Below are positions 53,063-61,416 of a stretch of 64,000 bases of DNA, piece after piece (the first letter of the stretch is position 1; every line of letters starts with the position of its first letter). The notes beneath the pieces are model-generated. The model was not told the origin of the DNA and made no database searches. It saw only the letters and a list, made by a program, of their open reading frames with translations. Origin of the DNA: Xanthobacteraceae bacterium (GTDB lineage: Bacteria; Pseudomonadota; Alphaproteobacteria; Rhizobiales; Xanthobacteraceae); the NCBI GenBank assembly GCA_019746355.1, contig JAIESC010000096.1, positions 12,447 through 76,446 on the forward strand, read 5' to 3'. A program made the position numbers and the translations under genes.

Positions 53063-53078
53063 TTAACCGGCTGTTTAC
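53063..53078 (+). promoter_or_regulatory. CtrA-like box near fliI
   Basis: TTAA-N7-TTTAC, one mismatch from the CtrA consensus TTAA-N7-TTAAC, ending 37 bases before the fliI ATG when read toward fliI. It suggests CtrA control of fliI-fliJ. Confidence 0.5.
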
Positions 53079-53148
53079 TCGCGTCGTTAATCATTACGTC
53101 ACCGTCGTTGGGATTGGCGACGCTCAGTCCGCCAGGAGGGCGGGGGGT

Positions 53149-53318
53149 GAGTCTCAAGAGTCGGTTGGACCCGACTCTTCACGTGGAGCTTGAACGGGAC
53201 CGTGGCGAAAAAACCACTCTCGGGCAACATCTTAAGGCGATTCGGCCAATTCTGGCCAGTCGGCGGTTGCGGCCGGGAATCAGGTTTTGTTAACCATGCT
53301 CCGTTAACGTTCCGAATC
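53149..53318 (+). promoter_or_regulatory. ctrA control region: six GANTC sites, dyad, paired GTTAAC half-sites
   Basis: GANTC (CcrM methylation) sites occur at 53149, 53158, 53173, 53239, 53277 and 53314. An exact 9-bp dyad AAGAGTCGG (53156-53164) / CCGACTCTT (53171-53179) includes two of them. Two GTTAAC half-sites (53289-53294, 53303-53308) lie 8 bases apart, 90 bp before the ctrA ATG, probably for autoregulation. The arrangement resembles the methylation-sensitive ctrA promoter of Caulobacter. Confidence 0.6.
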
Positions 53319-53397
53319 AGTTTGTCCCAAGGCGTTTTCACGGGCCGCCCCTGCGGCGCGTCACATTGAGCCCGCAGCGGCGAAGAAGGGGACTGGC

Positions 53398-54099
53398 ATG
53401 CGCGTTCTATTGATCGAGGACGATAGCGCCACCGCGCAATCGATCGAGCTGATGCTCAAGTCCGAGAGCTTCAACGTCTACACGACGGATCTCGGCGAGG
53501 AGGGCGTCGATCTCGGCAAGCTCTACGACTACGACATTATCCTGCTCGACCTGAACCTGCCGGACATGTCCGGCTTCGAGGTTCTGCGGTCGCTGCGTGT
53601 CTCCAAGGTCAAGACCCCGATCCTGATCCTGTCCGGCCTCGCCGGCATCGAAGACAAGGTGAAGGGGCTCGGCTTCGGTGCCGACGACTACATGACCAAG
53701 CCGTTCCACAAGGACGAGCTGATCGCCCGCATCCACGCCATCGTGCGCCGCTCCAAGGGCCACGCGCAGTCGGTCATCAACACCGGCGATCTCACCGTCA
53801 ATCTCGACCAGAAGACTGTCGAGGTGTCGGGCGCCCGCGTGCACCTGACCGGCAAGGAATACCAGATGCTGGAGCTGCTCTCGCTCCGCAAAGGCACCAC
53901 GCTCACGAAAGAGATGTTCCTCAATCATCTCTACGGCGGCATGGACGAACCGGAACTCAAGATCATCGACGTGTTCATCTGCAAGCTGCGCAAGAAGCTC
54001 GCGAATGCTTCGAACGGCAAGAACTACATTGAGACGGTGTGGGGCCGCGGCTACGTGCTGCGCGAGCCGAGCGACACCGACGAGCGGATTCCGGCGTAA
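53398..54099 (+). CDS. ctrA: Cell-cycle response regulator CtrA
   Basis: A 233-residue OmpR-type master regulator. Receiver domain: acidic pair in LIEDDS (residues 5-10), phosphoacceptor Asp51 ([15 protein letters not shown]) and the conserved Lys in [13 protein letters not shown] near residue 104. The winged-helix DNA-binding domain begins at about 130 ([20 protein letters not shown]) and ends [13 protein letters not shown]. The C-terminus is ERIPA, not the Ala-Ala of the Caulobacter ClpXP degron. It is monocistronic, ending at a strong terminator. Confidence 0.97.
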   Translation: MRVLLIEDDSATAQSIELMLKSESFNVYTTDLGEEGVDLGKLYDYDIILLDLNLPDMSGFEVLRSLRVSKVKTPILILSGLAGIEDKVKGLGFGADDYMTKPFHKDELIARIHAIVRRSKGHAQSVINTGDLTVNLDQKTVEVSGARVHLTGKEYQMLELLSLRKGTTLTKEMFLNHLYGGMDEPELKIIDVFICKLRKKLANASNGKNYIETVWGRGYVLREPSDTDERIPA

Positions 54100-54121
54100 G
54101 CCGAAAGGCAGAGACGAAAGC

Positions 54122-54152
54122 AAAGCCCCGCCGCAAGGCGGGGTTTTTGTTT
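54122..54152 (+). terminator. Rho-independent terminator after ctrA
   Basis: CCCCGCC-gcaa-GGCGGGG (54126-54143) followed by TTTTTGTTTT, 26 bp after the ctrA stop. It may also act on the convergent LysR transcript. Confidence 0.9.
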
Positions 54153-54174
54153 TGCCGGTGAGGCTTGCCCGTGG

Positions 54175-55092
54175 CTACGCCTGGAACGCGGTCTTGCACT
54201 GCTGCCGCAGGGCTGCAAGGAATGTGCCGAGGGCCTTCGACACCACCGCCGTGCGCGTGATGACACCGATATGCGGCAGCCGGCCCGCAAGCTTGATCGG
54301 CAGCACGGCAAGCTCGCCGGTCCGCTTATAGGCAAGTGACGCCTCGTAGGTGATGACGCCAATCATGTCGGTCTCGGCGACGACCGCCTGGATCAGACGG
54401 AATGAGGTGGATTCAATCGCAGGCAGAGGCGGGGCCAGACCCAAATCCGTGAACTCGCGGTCGATCGCCGTGCGGATCGGCGCACCGCGCTGTGGCAAGA
54501 CCCACGGATAGGGCAGCAGATCGGGCCATGACAACCGCCGCTTCCGCGCGAGCGGATGCGACGGGCTGACGACGATTGCGACGGGCAACTGAATGAGCTT
54601 CTCGATATGCAGATCGCGCCCGCCAGCGTCCGCGTCGAGCCGGCCAATTACGCAATCGATCTCGCCGCGGCGCAGCGCGTTGAGCATCACGGCGCGCGTC
54701 CCGTCCTCGATCTGCACCGCAAGCCCGGGCGCGGTTTTGCGTAGTGCCAACAGCGTGGTGGAGAGAAGCCGCGCTTCCGCGACGGGCAGCACGCCGACGC
54801 GCACCCGCCCTGCCACGCCTCGCGCGATCGCCGCGATTTCGTCTTTCGCGCTTGCGAGGTCGTTCAGCACGAGCTCGGCCCGCCCGATCAGCGCCCGGCC
54901 GCATTCGGTCGGCACGACGCCGCGGCGGCTCCGCTCGAACAGCGGTGCGCCAAGAGTCTCCTCCAGCTCGCCGATGAGCTTGCTGACCGCCGGCTGGGTC
55001 AGATGCGCTTCGCGCGCGCCGCGCTGCATGCTGCCTGCCTTGGCGACAGCGAGGAACACCTGAAGGTGTCGGGTCTTGAGCGCCAGGGTCAC
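54175..55092 (-). CDS. LysR-family transcriptional regulator
   Basis: A 305-residue LysR protein with the helix-turn-helix in residues 6-66 (FLAVAKAGSMQRGAREAHLTQPAVSKLIGELEETLGAPLF) and the effector domain from about 92 (GRVRVGVLPVAEARLL). The pattern is close to the GbpR/PcaQ group that controls sugar or aromatic acid catabolism. It diverges from the metallo-hydrolase/Bug-receptor pair across 93 bp, so it probably controls them. Confidence 0.9.
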   Translation of the reverse strand: MTLALKTRHLQVFLAVAKAGSMQRGAREAHLTQPAVSKLIGELEETLGAPLFERSRRGVVPTECGRALIGRAELVLNDLASAKDEIAAIARGVAGRVRVGVLPVAEARLLSTTLLALRKTAPGLAVQIEDGTRAVMLNALRRGEIDCVIGRLDADAGGRDLHIEKLIQLPVAIVVSPSHPLARKRRLSWPDLLPYPWVLPQRGAPIRTAIDREFTDLGLAPPLPAIESTSFRLIQAVVAETDMIGVITYEASLAYKRTGELAVLPIKLAGRLPHIGVITRTAVVSKALGTFLAALRQQCKTAFQA

Positions 55093-55185
55093 GGGGTATT
55101 CCAGTTGGTAATCACAATATATCAGAAATCTATTTTACGTTATGGCTTGCCGTCCCTACCCTGATCTCGCTCAGGGAGGCGTGTC

Positions 55186-56079
55186 ATGCGGATCATCCTG
55201 CTCGGCACCGGGGCGGCATTGCCTGACCCGGACCGCTGCCACACCTCGATCCTGCTCACGCTCAACAACGGCCGGCATTTCCTGATCGATTGCGGGCATG
55301 GCGCGACGCGCCAGATGATGCGCGTCGACACCAATCCCGCCGACGTCAAGCATCTCCTGCTGACGCACCTGCATCACGACCACGTCTGCGAACTGCCGTT
55401 CTTCGTCATCTCGAGCTGGATTTTGAGCCGCAGCGGCGCGCTGGACATTCGCGGGCCGAAAGGGACGAAGCAGCTCGTCAGCCATCTGTTCGAGGGCGGG
55501 GCATTCGACGCCGATATCAAGGCGCGATCGGCCTATCCGGTGCGGCAGGCGAATATCGAGGCGATCCGACCCAAGGTCACCGAATACGACGCGGGCGCCA
55601 TCTTCGAAGATGCCGACATCAAGGTGACGGCGGATCATGTCGACCACATCCCGCCGGAGATATCGCCCTGCTACGGTTTCCGCATCGAAGCGGAGGGCAA
55701 GGTCGTCACCTTCAGCGGCGACACCGCGCCCTGCGAAGGTATCGTGCGCCTGTCACGCGACGCGGACCTGCTGATCCACGAATGCACGTTTACCGAAGCG
55801 TTCATCGAGCATCGGCGCAAGTCGCAGGTCGGCACCTTTTCGCACACCAGTCCGGGCGAGCTCGGCCAGTTGGCGGTGGACTGCCGCGTCAAGCATCTGA
55901 TCGCGACCCACATCGGCCATGTCGACTCGCTTAGCCCGGTGCTCAAGCGCGCGGCGGTCAAGCACATGCCGGTCGACCTGATGGGACCGCAGCAGATTGA
56001 TGCCTTCGTCGCCGATATCCGCCGCGCGTACCGCGGACCGCTTCAGATCGCCCACGACTTGATGAGGATCGACCTGTAG
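55186..56079 (+). CDS. Metallo-beta-lactamase-fold hydrolase (RNase Z-like)
   Basis: A 297-residue MBL-fold protein. Metal ligands are visible in LLTHLHHDHVCEL (H-x-H-x-D-H, near residue 62), HVDHIPPE, FSGDTAPCEGIV near residue 172 (Asp bridge) and ATHIGHVD near residue 240. The layout resembles ribonuclease Z and its catabolic paralogues; beside a LysR gene and a Bug receptor it is more likely a hydrolase of a small ester or lactone. AGGGAGG precedes the ATG. Confidence 0.85.
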   Translation: MRIILLGTGAALPDPDRCHTSILLTLNNGRHFLIDCGHGATRQMMRVDTNPADVKHLLLTHLHHDHVCELPFFVISSWILSRSGALDIRGPKGTKQLVSHLFEGGAFDADIKARSAYPVRQANIEAIRPKVTEYDAGAIFEDADIKVTADHVDHIPPEISPCYGFRIEAEGKVVTFSGDTAPCEGIVRLSRDADLLIHECTFTEAFIEHRRKSQVGTFSHTSPGELGQLAVDCRVKHLIATHIGHVDSLSPVLKRAAVKHMPVDLMGPQQIDAFVADIRRAYRGPLQIAHDLMRIDL

Positions 56080-56104
56080 CGCCACAGCCGCGCTGGAGAG
56101 TGTC

Positions 56105-57076
56105 ATGACAATTCTAAGCCGACGACACTTGGTGCTTGCCGCCGTGGCAGTCATGGCCAGTGCCCCGGCCGCGATGACCGCGGAATATCCGGAGCGGCCG
56201 ATCGCCGTCGTCATTCCCTATGCGGCCGGCGGCGCAGGCGACACGATCATGCGGCTGCTGTCGCCGCTGATCGAGAAAGGCCTGGGCCAGCCGCTGATCG
56301 TCGATAACCGAGCTGGCGGCGGAGGCACAATCGGAGCGCAGGCCGTGGCAAAAGCGGCCCCTGACGGCCATACGTTGATCCTCGGAGCTACAAACAACTT
56401 CGTTATCAACCAGTTCCTGTTCCCGAAAGTATCGTTCGACCCGCTGGCATCGTTCGCGCTGATCACCAAGGTCGCCGATGTGCCTTCGGTGCTCTATGCC
56501 AGCCTGTCTGCGCCGCCGACGCTCGCCCAATTCATCGCACAGGCAAGGGCCAATCCCGGCAAGCTCAGCTACGCTTCGCCAAGCGTCGGCACCACACCGC
56601 ATCTCTCGGTCGAGCGGCTGAAGCAACTTGCCGGCATCGATCTCGTCCACATTCCCTATCGCGGCGCGCCGCCGGCGATGCAGGCGCTCATGGCGAACGA
56701 GGTTCATCTCTATCTCGCGGGATGGGGCGTCGGCAAAGCCCAGGTGGAAGCCGGCCGCGTGCGAGCGCTTGCGGTCGCGAGCCGGGAGCGCGTTCCGAAC
56801 GTGCCGCTCGCCACCGCGTTCGAGAGCGGCGTTCCGGACTATGTCACATCGAACTGGTGGGGCCTTGCGGCACCGCATGGCACGCCGCAGCCCGTGCTGG
56901 ACAAAATCTATCAGGCTGTGCGCGCGGCACTGGCCGATCCCGCCGTAGCGCAACGGCTCAACGACTTGGGCTTCCTGCCAGGTGGCGAGACACCACAGAA
57001 ATTTCTCGACGAGGCCAAAGCCGAGGCGAAGATTTGGGCCGAAACCATCGGCCGCGGCAAGCTCGCGATCGAGTGA
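56105..57076 (+). CDS. Bug-family extracytoplasmic solute receptor (TctC-like)
   Basis: A 323-residue periplasmic receptor of the tripartite tricarboxylate transporter family. The signal peptide covers about the first 24 residues (LVLAAVAVMASAPAAMTA). Diagnostic parts are YPERPIAVVIPYAAGGAGDTIMRLL, NRAGGGGTIGAQAVAKAAPDGHTLILG and VHIPYRGAPPAMQALMANEVHLYL. No TctA/TctB membrane genes are near, as is common for Bug proteins. It starts 25 bp after the hydrolase gene and should bind its substrate or product. Confidence 0.92.
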   Translation: MTILSRRHLVLAAVAVMASAPAAMTAEYPERPIAVVIPYAAGGAGDTIMRLLSPLIEKGLGQPLIVDNRAGGGGTIGAQAVAKAAPDGHTLILGATNNFVINQFLFPKVSFDPLASFALITKVADVPSVLYASLSAPPTLAQFIAQARANPGKLSYASPSVGTTPHLSVERLKQLAGIDLVHIPYRGAPPAMQALMANEVHLYLAGWGVGKAQVEAGRVRALAVASRERVPNVPLATAFESGVPDYVTSNWWGLAAPHGTPQPVLDKIYQAVRAALADPAVAQRLNDLGFLPGGETPQKFLDEAKAEAKIWAETIGRGKLAIE

Positions 57077-57083
57077 GAGCCTG

Positions 57084-57845
57084 CTACTTCGCGTCGTGGA
57101 AGATCACGCCGAGCGTATACCGACGCCCGTCACGGAGGCGGCTCACGCCGTGGCGCATGTTGACCCGGTAGATGCCGCGCGTCCCCTGCACCGGCCTGTG
57201 GTGCACCGGGAAGATCACCGCCTGCCCCTGCGACAGCGGCACGACCTCGGCGCGCGATTGCATGCGCGGGCGCTGCTCGGTCAGCACGAACTCGCCGCCG
57301 TGGAAGTCGGTCCCCGGCTGCGACAACAGCACGGTAGCCTGCAGCGGAAACACGTGCTCGCCGTAGAGATCCTGGTGCAGGCAGTTGTAGTCGCCGGGGC
57401 CGTATTGCAGGAGCAGCGGCGTCGGCCGCGGCTGGCCGGCCTTGTGGCAGCGGTCGAGATAGGCGCGATGGCTCGTGGGATAGCGCACGTCGATGCCCAT
57501 CGCCTCGTTCCAGCGGTTGGCGACCTCGGCGAGCGGCGGGTAGAGCGCGGTGCGAAGCTCCGCGATCGGATCGGGCAGCGGATAGGCGAAGTACTTGTAC
57601 TCGCCACGGCCGAAGCCGTGCCGCGCCATGATCACCCGGCTGCGGAACGGCGCGTCCGCCGCATAGAGGCCGGCAAGGTCTTCGCACTCATCCGGCGTCA
57701 GGAGTTGCGGCGTGACTGCACAACCGTGGGCATCGAGCTCGCGCCCCATCGCGCCCCAGTCGAGCGAGACAACGCGGTCGGCAATGGGCACGGCAGTGTC
57801 GGTCGTTCGGTCGGCGACGCGGGCCGAAGCCTTGTCTGTCGGCAT
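57084..57845 (-). CDS. 2-Oxoglutarate/Fe(II)-dependent oxygenase
   Basis: A 253-residue 2OG-Fe(II) oxygenase of the prolyl-hydroxylase type. The iron triad is H-x-D in CLHQDLYGEHVFPLQATVLL near residue 160 and the distal His in NMRHGVSRLRDGRRYTLGVIF, which also supplies the Arg that binds 2-oxoglutarate (GRRYTLGV). AAGGAG precedes the ATG. Its 3' end almost meets that of the Bug receptor gene (convergent, 7 bp). Substrate unknown; related enzymes hydroxylate or repair proteins or nucleic acids. Confidence 0.85.
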   Translation of the reverse strand: MPTDKASARVADRTTDTAVPIADRVVSLDWGAMGRELDAHGCAVTPQLLTPDECEDLAGLYAADAPFRSRVIMARHGFGRGEYKYFAYPLPDPIAELRTALYPPLAEVANRWNEAMGIDVRYPTSHRAYLDRCHKAGQPRPTPLLLQYGPGDYNCLHQDLYGEHVFPLQATVLLSQPGTDFHGGEFVLTEQRPRMQSRAEVVPLSQGQAVIFPVHHRPVQGTRGIYRVNMRHGVSRLRDGRRYTLGVIFHDAK

Positions 57846-57989
57846 GGCTCACTCCTTCGTTGCACCAAACGTGGCAGTTGAGGCTTCCGATCGCCACCCG
57901 AATTCCGCAAACCAAAGCCCCGCTCCCCGCTCGACCCGCTGCCGGAGGTCCGCTAGAAAACGGCGGCAATACGGGGGTTTGGGCAAGAT

Positions 57990-58898
57990 ATGAAGACCAC
58001 AGTGCGCGGCGTTCGCAGCGTCGAAATCGAAATGAGCGAGCCTGAGCGGGCCGCGGAGTTCTACAGCAAGGTTTGGCACCTGACCGAGGTGGCGCGCAGC
58101 AACGGCTCGTACTGGTTTCGCGGCACAGGGGCCTATCACCACATCCTCGCGATCCATCCGGCGACACGGGGCGCGGCGATCCGCCGCCTGACCTTCGCCG
58201 CGGCCAGCAAGGACATCGTACAGGCGCTGCATGCCAAGGTCGTGGCGAGCGGCTGCACCACCGAAGCGCCGCACGCGCTGGCCACACCCGGCGGCGGCTA
58301 TGGCTTCGGGTTTGCCGATCCGGAAGGCCGCAACCTCGCGGTGGTCTGCGGCGAGAACGACCACAAGGACGACGCCGACGTGAAGGACCGGCCGCGCAAG
58401 ATCGCCCACGTCAATCTCAACGCCGCGCAGCTCGAGAAGAGCAACAATTTCCTGGCCGAGGTGCTGGGCTTCCGCAAGATCGACCACAGCGGACCGCTGC
58501 ACTTCTTCCACTGCGACAGCACCGACCATTCGTCGATGGTGATGGGCGCGGCCGCAACGCCGACGCTCAATCACGTGTCGTTCGAATTGCCCGATCTCGA
58601 TTCCTGCATGCGCGGCGGCGGGCGGATGCGCGACGCCGGCTACCCGATCGAATGGGGCCCGGGCCGGCACGGCGCGGGCAACAACGTGTTCTGCTATTTC
58701 GCGGGACCGGAGGAGTTTCCAATCGAGTACACCGCCGAGGTGATGCAGGTCGACGACAGTTACGAATTTCACGGCCCCGAATACTGGAAGTGGCCGCCGG
58801 GCCGGCTCGACCAGTGGGGCATCACTCCGCCGCACACCGCGCGGTGGAAGCGGATCCAGGATTTGGTGCTGTTCACGCCGGGGCAGTACCGGTTGTAA
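57990..58898 (+). CDS. VOC-family protein, extradiol dioxygenase-like
   Basis: A 302-residue protein with two vicinal-oxygen-chelate domains (about 5-130 and 140-270). Possible metal ligands are His143 or so in RKIAHVNLNAA, His in LNHVSFELPD and Glu in FPIEYTAEV; FADPEGRNLAVV marks the end of domain one. The set fits an extradiol ring-cleavage dioxygenase or a glyoxalase relative, not assignable to a substrate. It has a weak ribosome site and stands alone. Confidence 0.8.
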   Translation: MKTTVRGVRSVEIEMSEPERAAEFYSKVWHLTEVARSNGSYWFRGTGAYHHILAIHPATRGAAIRRLTFAAASKDIVQALHAKVVASGCTTEAPHALATPGGGYGFGFADPEGRNLAVVCGENDHKDDADVKDRPRKIAHVNLNAAQLEKSNNFLAEVLGFRKIDHSGPLHFFHCDSTDHSSMVMGAAATPTLNHVSFELPDLDSCMRGGGRMRDAGYPIEWGPGRHGAGNNVFCYFAGPEEFPIEYTAEVMQVDDSYEFHGPEYWKWPPGRLDQWGITPPHTARWKRIQDLVLFTPGQYRL

Positions 58899-58907
58899 CC
58901 CGCGTGC

Positions 58908-59012
58908 CATTCCGGGGCGCGTGCGAAGCGCGCGAACCCGGACTCCAGTTCAGGAGAAAATCTTTGCGCGACTGGATTCCGGGCTCGCTCGCTTCGCGAG
59001 CGCCCCGGAATG
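58908..59012. repeat. Palindromic intergenic repeat
   Basis: Outer arms CATTCCGGGGCGCG (58908-58921) and GCGCCCCGGAATGA (58999-59012) are inverted copies, with an internal CCCGGACTCCAG / CTGGATTCCGGG pair. This is a typical Bradyrhizobium-type intergenic palindrome between two convergent genes. Confidence 0.75.
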
Positions 59013-59022
59013 ACAGCCTGCC

Positions 59023-60228
59023 TTATCGCCGGCCGTCGATGGTGATCTTCGACTTCACCATCTCGTCGATCTCGGCCCGCGCGTAGCCGAGCTCGGACAA
59101 AATCGCGACGCTGTCGCCGCCGAGATAGGGCGCAACCGTCTGCTCGTTGCGAAGGCCTGCGGAAAACTTGTTCGGGTTGTTGAGCTCGTACTTCAAGCCC
59201 TCGACCGGATGCTCGACCTTGCGGAACAAGCCGACATCGGCGAGATGCTCGTCGCGCGGCAGCGTGTCGATGGAATGCACCATGCCGGCCGGGACGTCGG
59301 CCTTTTCGAGAATGTCGAGCCATTCCGCCGAGGTCTTCAGCTTCAGTCCTTCGGCGCGGATCGAGAAATACTCGCGCACGTTGGCGTAGCGCGCCTTCAC
59401 CGAATTGAACTTCGGATCGGTCTTCAGCTCCGGACGGCCGATGGCGTCGAACAGCGCGAACGCCTGGCCGTCGGTGTTGGCGGAGACGCAGATCCAGCCG
59501 TCTTTCGTCGCGATCGGCTGCGCCAGCGGATCGAGCACGCGGCGGTCGCCCCAGTCACCGAGCGGCGGGATGAAGCTGTGATCGCCCATGTGCTCGACCA
59601 ACACGAAGCTTGCCGCGTTCTCAAACATCGGCACTTCGATCGCCTGGCCCTCGCCGGTTTTCTCGCGGTGGAACAGCGCGGCGAGGATGCATTGCGTGGC
59701 GATCAGGCCCACGGTGTGGTCCATCATCACCATCGGCACGAACTTCGGCTCGCCGAAGATGCGCGCATTGCAAGCGGCGACGCCGGACATGCCCTGGATA
59801 ATGGAATCGTAGGCCGGACGCTCGGCATAACGGCCGTCGCGGCCGAAGCCCATCAGGTTGCAAACGATCAGCTTCTTGTGTTGCGCGCGCAGCGCCTCGG
59901 TGCCGAGCCCGAGCCGCTCCAATGCCGCCGGGCGGATGTTGGCGATGAACACGTCGGCGGTTTCGAGGAGCTTGTGCAGAGCCTCGATCGCTTTCTTCTG
60001 CTTCAGGTCGAGCACGATCGACCGCTTGTTGCGGTTGAAGTGGGTGAACTTGCCGGAAAGCTGGCCGCTTTTGGAACGCCCGCCGAGCGTGCGCAGAAGA
60101 TCGCCGCCCGGTGCTTCGACCTTGATGACGTCGGCCCCGTAGTCGGCGAGGAACAGCGTCGCGGTGGGGCCGACCACGACCGTGGTCAGGTCGACGACGC
60201 GGATGCCGTCCAGCGGACCGCCACTCAT
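59023..60228 (-). CDS. CaiB/BaiF-family (class III) CoA-transferase
   Basis: A 401-residue class III CoA-transferase that moves CoA between organic acids through an enzyme-bound anhydride. It begins LDGIRVVDLTTVVVGPTATLFLADYGADVIKVEAP; the catalytic Asp is in RPAYDSIIQGMSG near residue 141, and TGEGQAIEVPMFEN follows. The ATG at 60228 gives the family N-terminus. It lies downstream of a MaoC/FAS1-like hydratase gene and opposite a CitE-like lyase, which suggests CoA activation of a C5 dicarboxylate such as itaconate or mesaconate. Confidence 0.9.
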   Translation of the reverse strand: MSGGPLDGIRVVDLTTVVVGPTATLFLADYGADVIKVEAPGGDLLRTLGGRSKSGQLSGKFTHFNRNKRSIVLDLKQKKAIEALHKLLETADVFIANIRPAALERLGLGTEALRAQHKKLIVCNLMGFGRDGRYAERPAYDSIIQGMSGVAACNARIFGEPKFVPMVMMDHTVGLIATQCILAALFHREKTGEGQAIEVPMFENAASFVLVEHMGDHSFIPPLGDWGDRRVLDPLAQPIATKDGWICVSANTDGQAFALFDAIGRPELKTDPKFNSVKARYANVREYFSIRAEGLKLKTSAEWLDILEKADVPAGMVHSIDTLPRDEHLADVGLFRKVEHPVEGLKYELNNPNKFSAGLRNEQTVAPYLGGDSVAILSELGYARAEIDEMVKSKITIDGRR

Positions 60229-60270
60229 GGCCGGGCCACCTCTATCTTCAACACACAAATCTCTGCCCGT

Positions 60271-60357
60271 TCATTCCCGCGAAAGCGGGAATCCGGTTCT
60301 GCCCAACCGCGACCGCTGCCGTCGGGCAGTGCTGGGTCCCCGCTTACGCGGGGACGA
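60271..60357. repeat. Pair of palindromes between hydratase and CoA-transferase genes
   Basis: ATTCCCGC-gaaa-GCGGGAAT (60273-60292) and GTCCCCGC-ttac-GCGGGGAC (60336-60355) are perfect hairpins separated by a GCCC...GGGC arm pair. They form one composite intergenic repeat of a kind common in this group of bacteria. Confidence 0.7.
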
Positions 60358-60395
60358 ACGGTCGATTGACCGCCGCTCGCGTCGCAAACCATCCG

Positions 60396-61280
60396 TCAGT
60401 TTCTCTTGAGCGCAATGTTGACGCGGTAATGCACGCCGCCTTCGGCGCTCTCGGCCCAGGTCTCGGCCCAGGTCTCGGCCGTGTCGCCGACGATGCGGCT
60501 CGAGAGCTTGACGCTCTGGCCGATGAACATCGGTGCCATTGCGCGCGCGTCATAGCCCGCGACCGTGCCGCGAAGCGTCGGCCGTGCCGCCTCGACCAGC
60601 ATCAGCGCAATCAGCCCGCCGTTGATGACGAGCGCGGGATAACCCTCGACCTCCCTGGTGTAAGGCAGATCGTAGTGGATGCGGTGAGCGTTGTAGGTCA
60701 GCGCCGAATAGCGGAACAACTGCACCGTGTCGGGCTTCCACTCCACTGCATGGTCGGCCTTTTCGGTCGCGGCCGGAGGCTTGGCCTGCACCGCTGGCTT
60801 CGCCGCCGCGCCGGCCACCGCGACATCCTCGCGGTAGACCAGATCCTGCTCCTCGGTGATGGCAACGCCCGCGCCGGCGCTCATCTCGTGCACCACCGTC
60901 ACCAGCACGAACGAGCCGGTGCGCCCCGTTTTTGGCTCGACCTGCTTGATGGTCGAGACGCGCTCGACCATGTCGCCGACGCGGAGCGGCTTGTGGAATC
61001 TGACCCGGCGGCCGGCGAACATGCGCCGGGTGTTGGGCAAAGGCGGCAAGAGATCGTCGCCGGTCAGCGGATGGCCGTCGCGGCCGATCTTGCTCTGCAC
61101 CGCGGTCGGCCCGAACAGGACCGCGTACCAGCTTTCCGGGATCTCGACGCCGCGCTTGAACGGCGTCGGATCCTGGTCGAGCATGGCGGCGAGCCGCCGC
61201 ACCGAGCCGACCGCAAGATCGTCATCCTCCTTGCGCGATCGTCCAAGCCATTCCTTCAGCGACGCGGTCTGATCCGGCAT
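60396..61280 (-). CDS. MaoC/FAS1-like acyl-CoA hydratase (mesaconyl- or itaconyl-CoA hydratase type)
   Basis: A 294-residue double-hotdog hydratase. The N-terminal FAS1-like domain has FAGRRVRFHKPLRVGDMVERVSTI near residue 88; the C-terminal MaoC domain has the hydratase 2 motif FRYSALTYNAHRIHYDLPYT near residue 190 (Asp/Asn and His catalytic) and VINGGLIALMLVEAA. The ATG at 61280 follows AAGGGAA. A 12-bp tandem duplication near 60450-60480 gives AETWAETWAE close to the C-terminus. With the CoA-transferase and CitE-like lyase it fits itaconate/mesaconate catabolism. Confidence 0.88.
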   Translation of the reverse strand: MPDQTASLKEWLGRSRKEDDDLAVGSVRRLAAMLDQDPTPFKRGVEIPESWYAVLFGPTAVQSKIGRDGHPLTGDDLLPPLPNTRRMFAGRRVRFHKPLRVGDMVERVSTIKQVEPKTGRTGSFVLVTVVHEMSAGAGVAITEEQDLVYREDVAVAGAAAKPAVQAKPPAATEKADHAVEWKPDTVQLFRYSALTYNAHRIHYDLPYTREVEGYPALVINGGLIALMLVEAARPTLRGTVAGYDARAMAPMFIGQSVKLSSRIVGDTAETWAETWAESAEGGVHYRVNIALKRN

Positions 61281-61416
61281 ACCCGTTCCCTTACTTTTCC
61301 GGCTTGTTTCGCCGGTCCAATTCGGGCCATTCATGGCAAAGTGACGCCGAAACACAAGGCATAATTCGGCACCGCGGGCTGCACCCTGCGCGCGACAAAA
61401 ACGAGGGAGTGATGTC

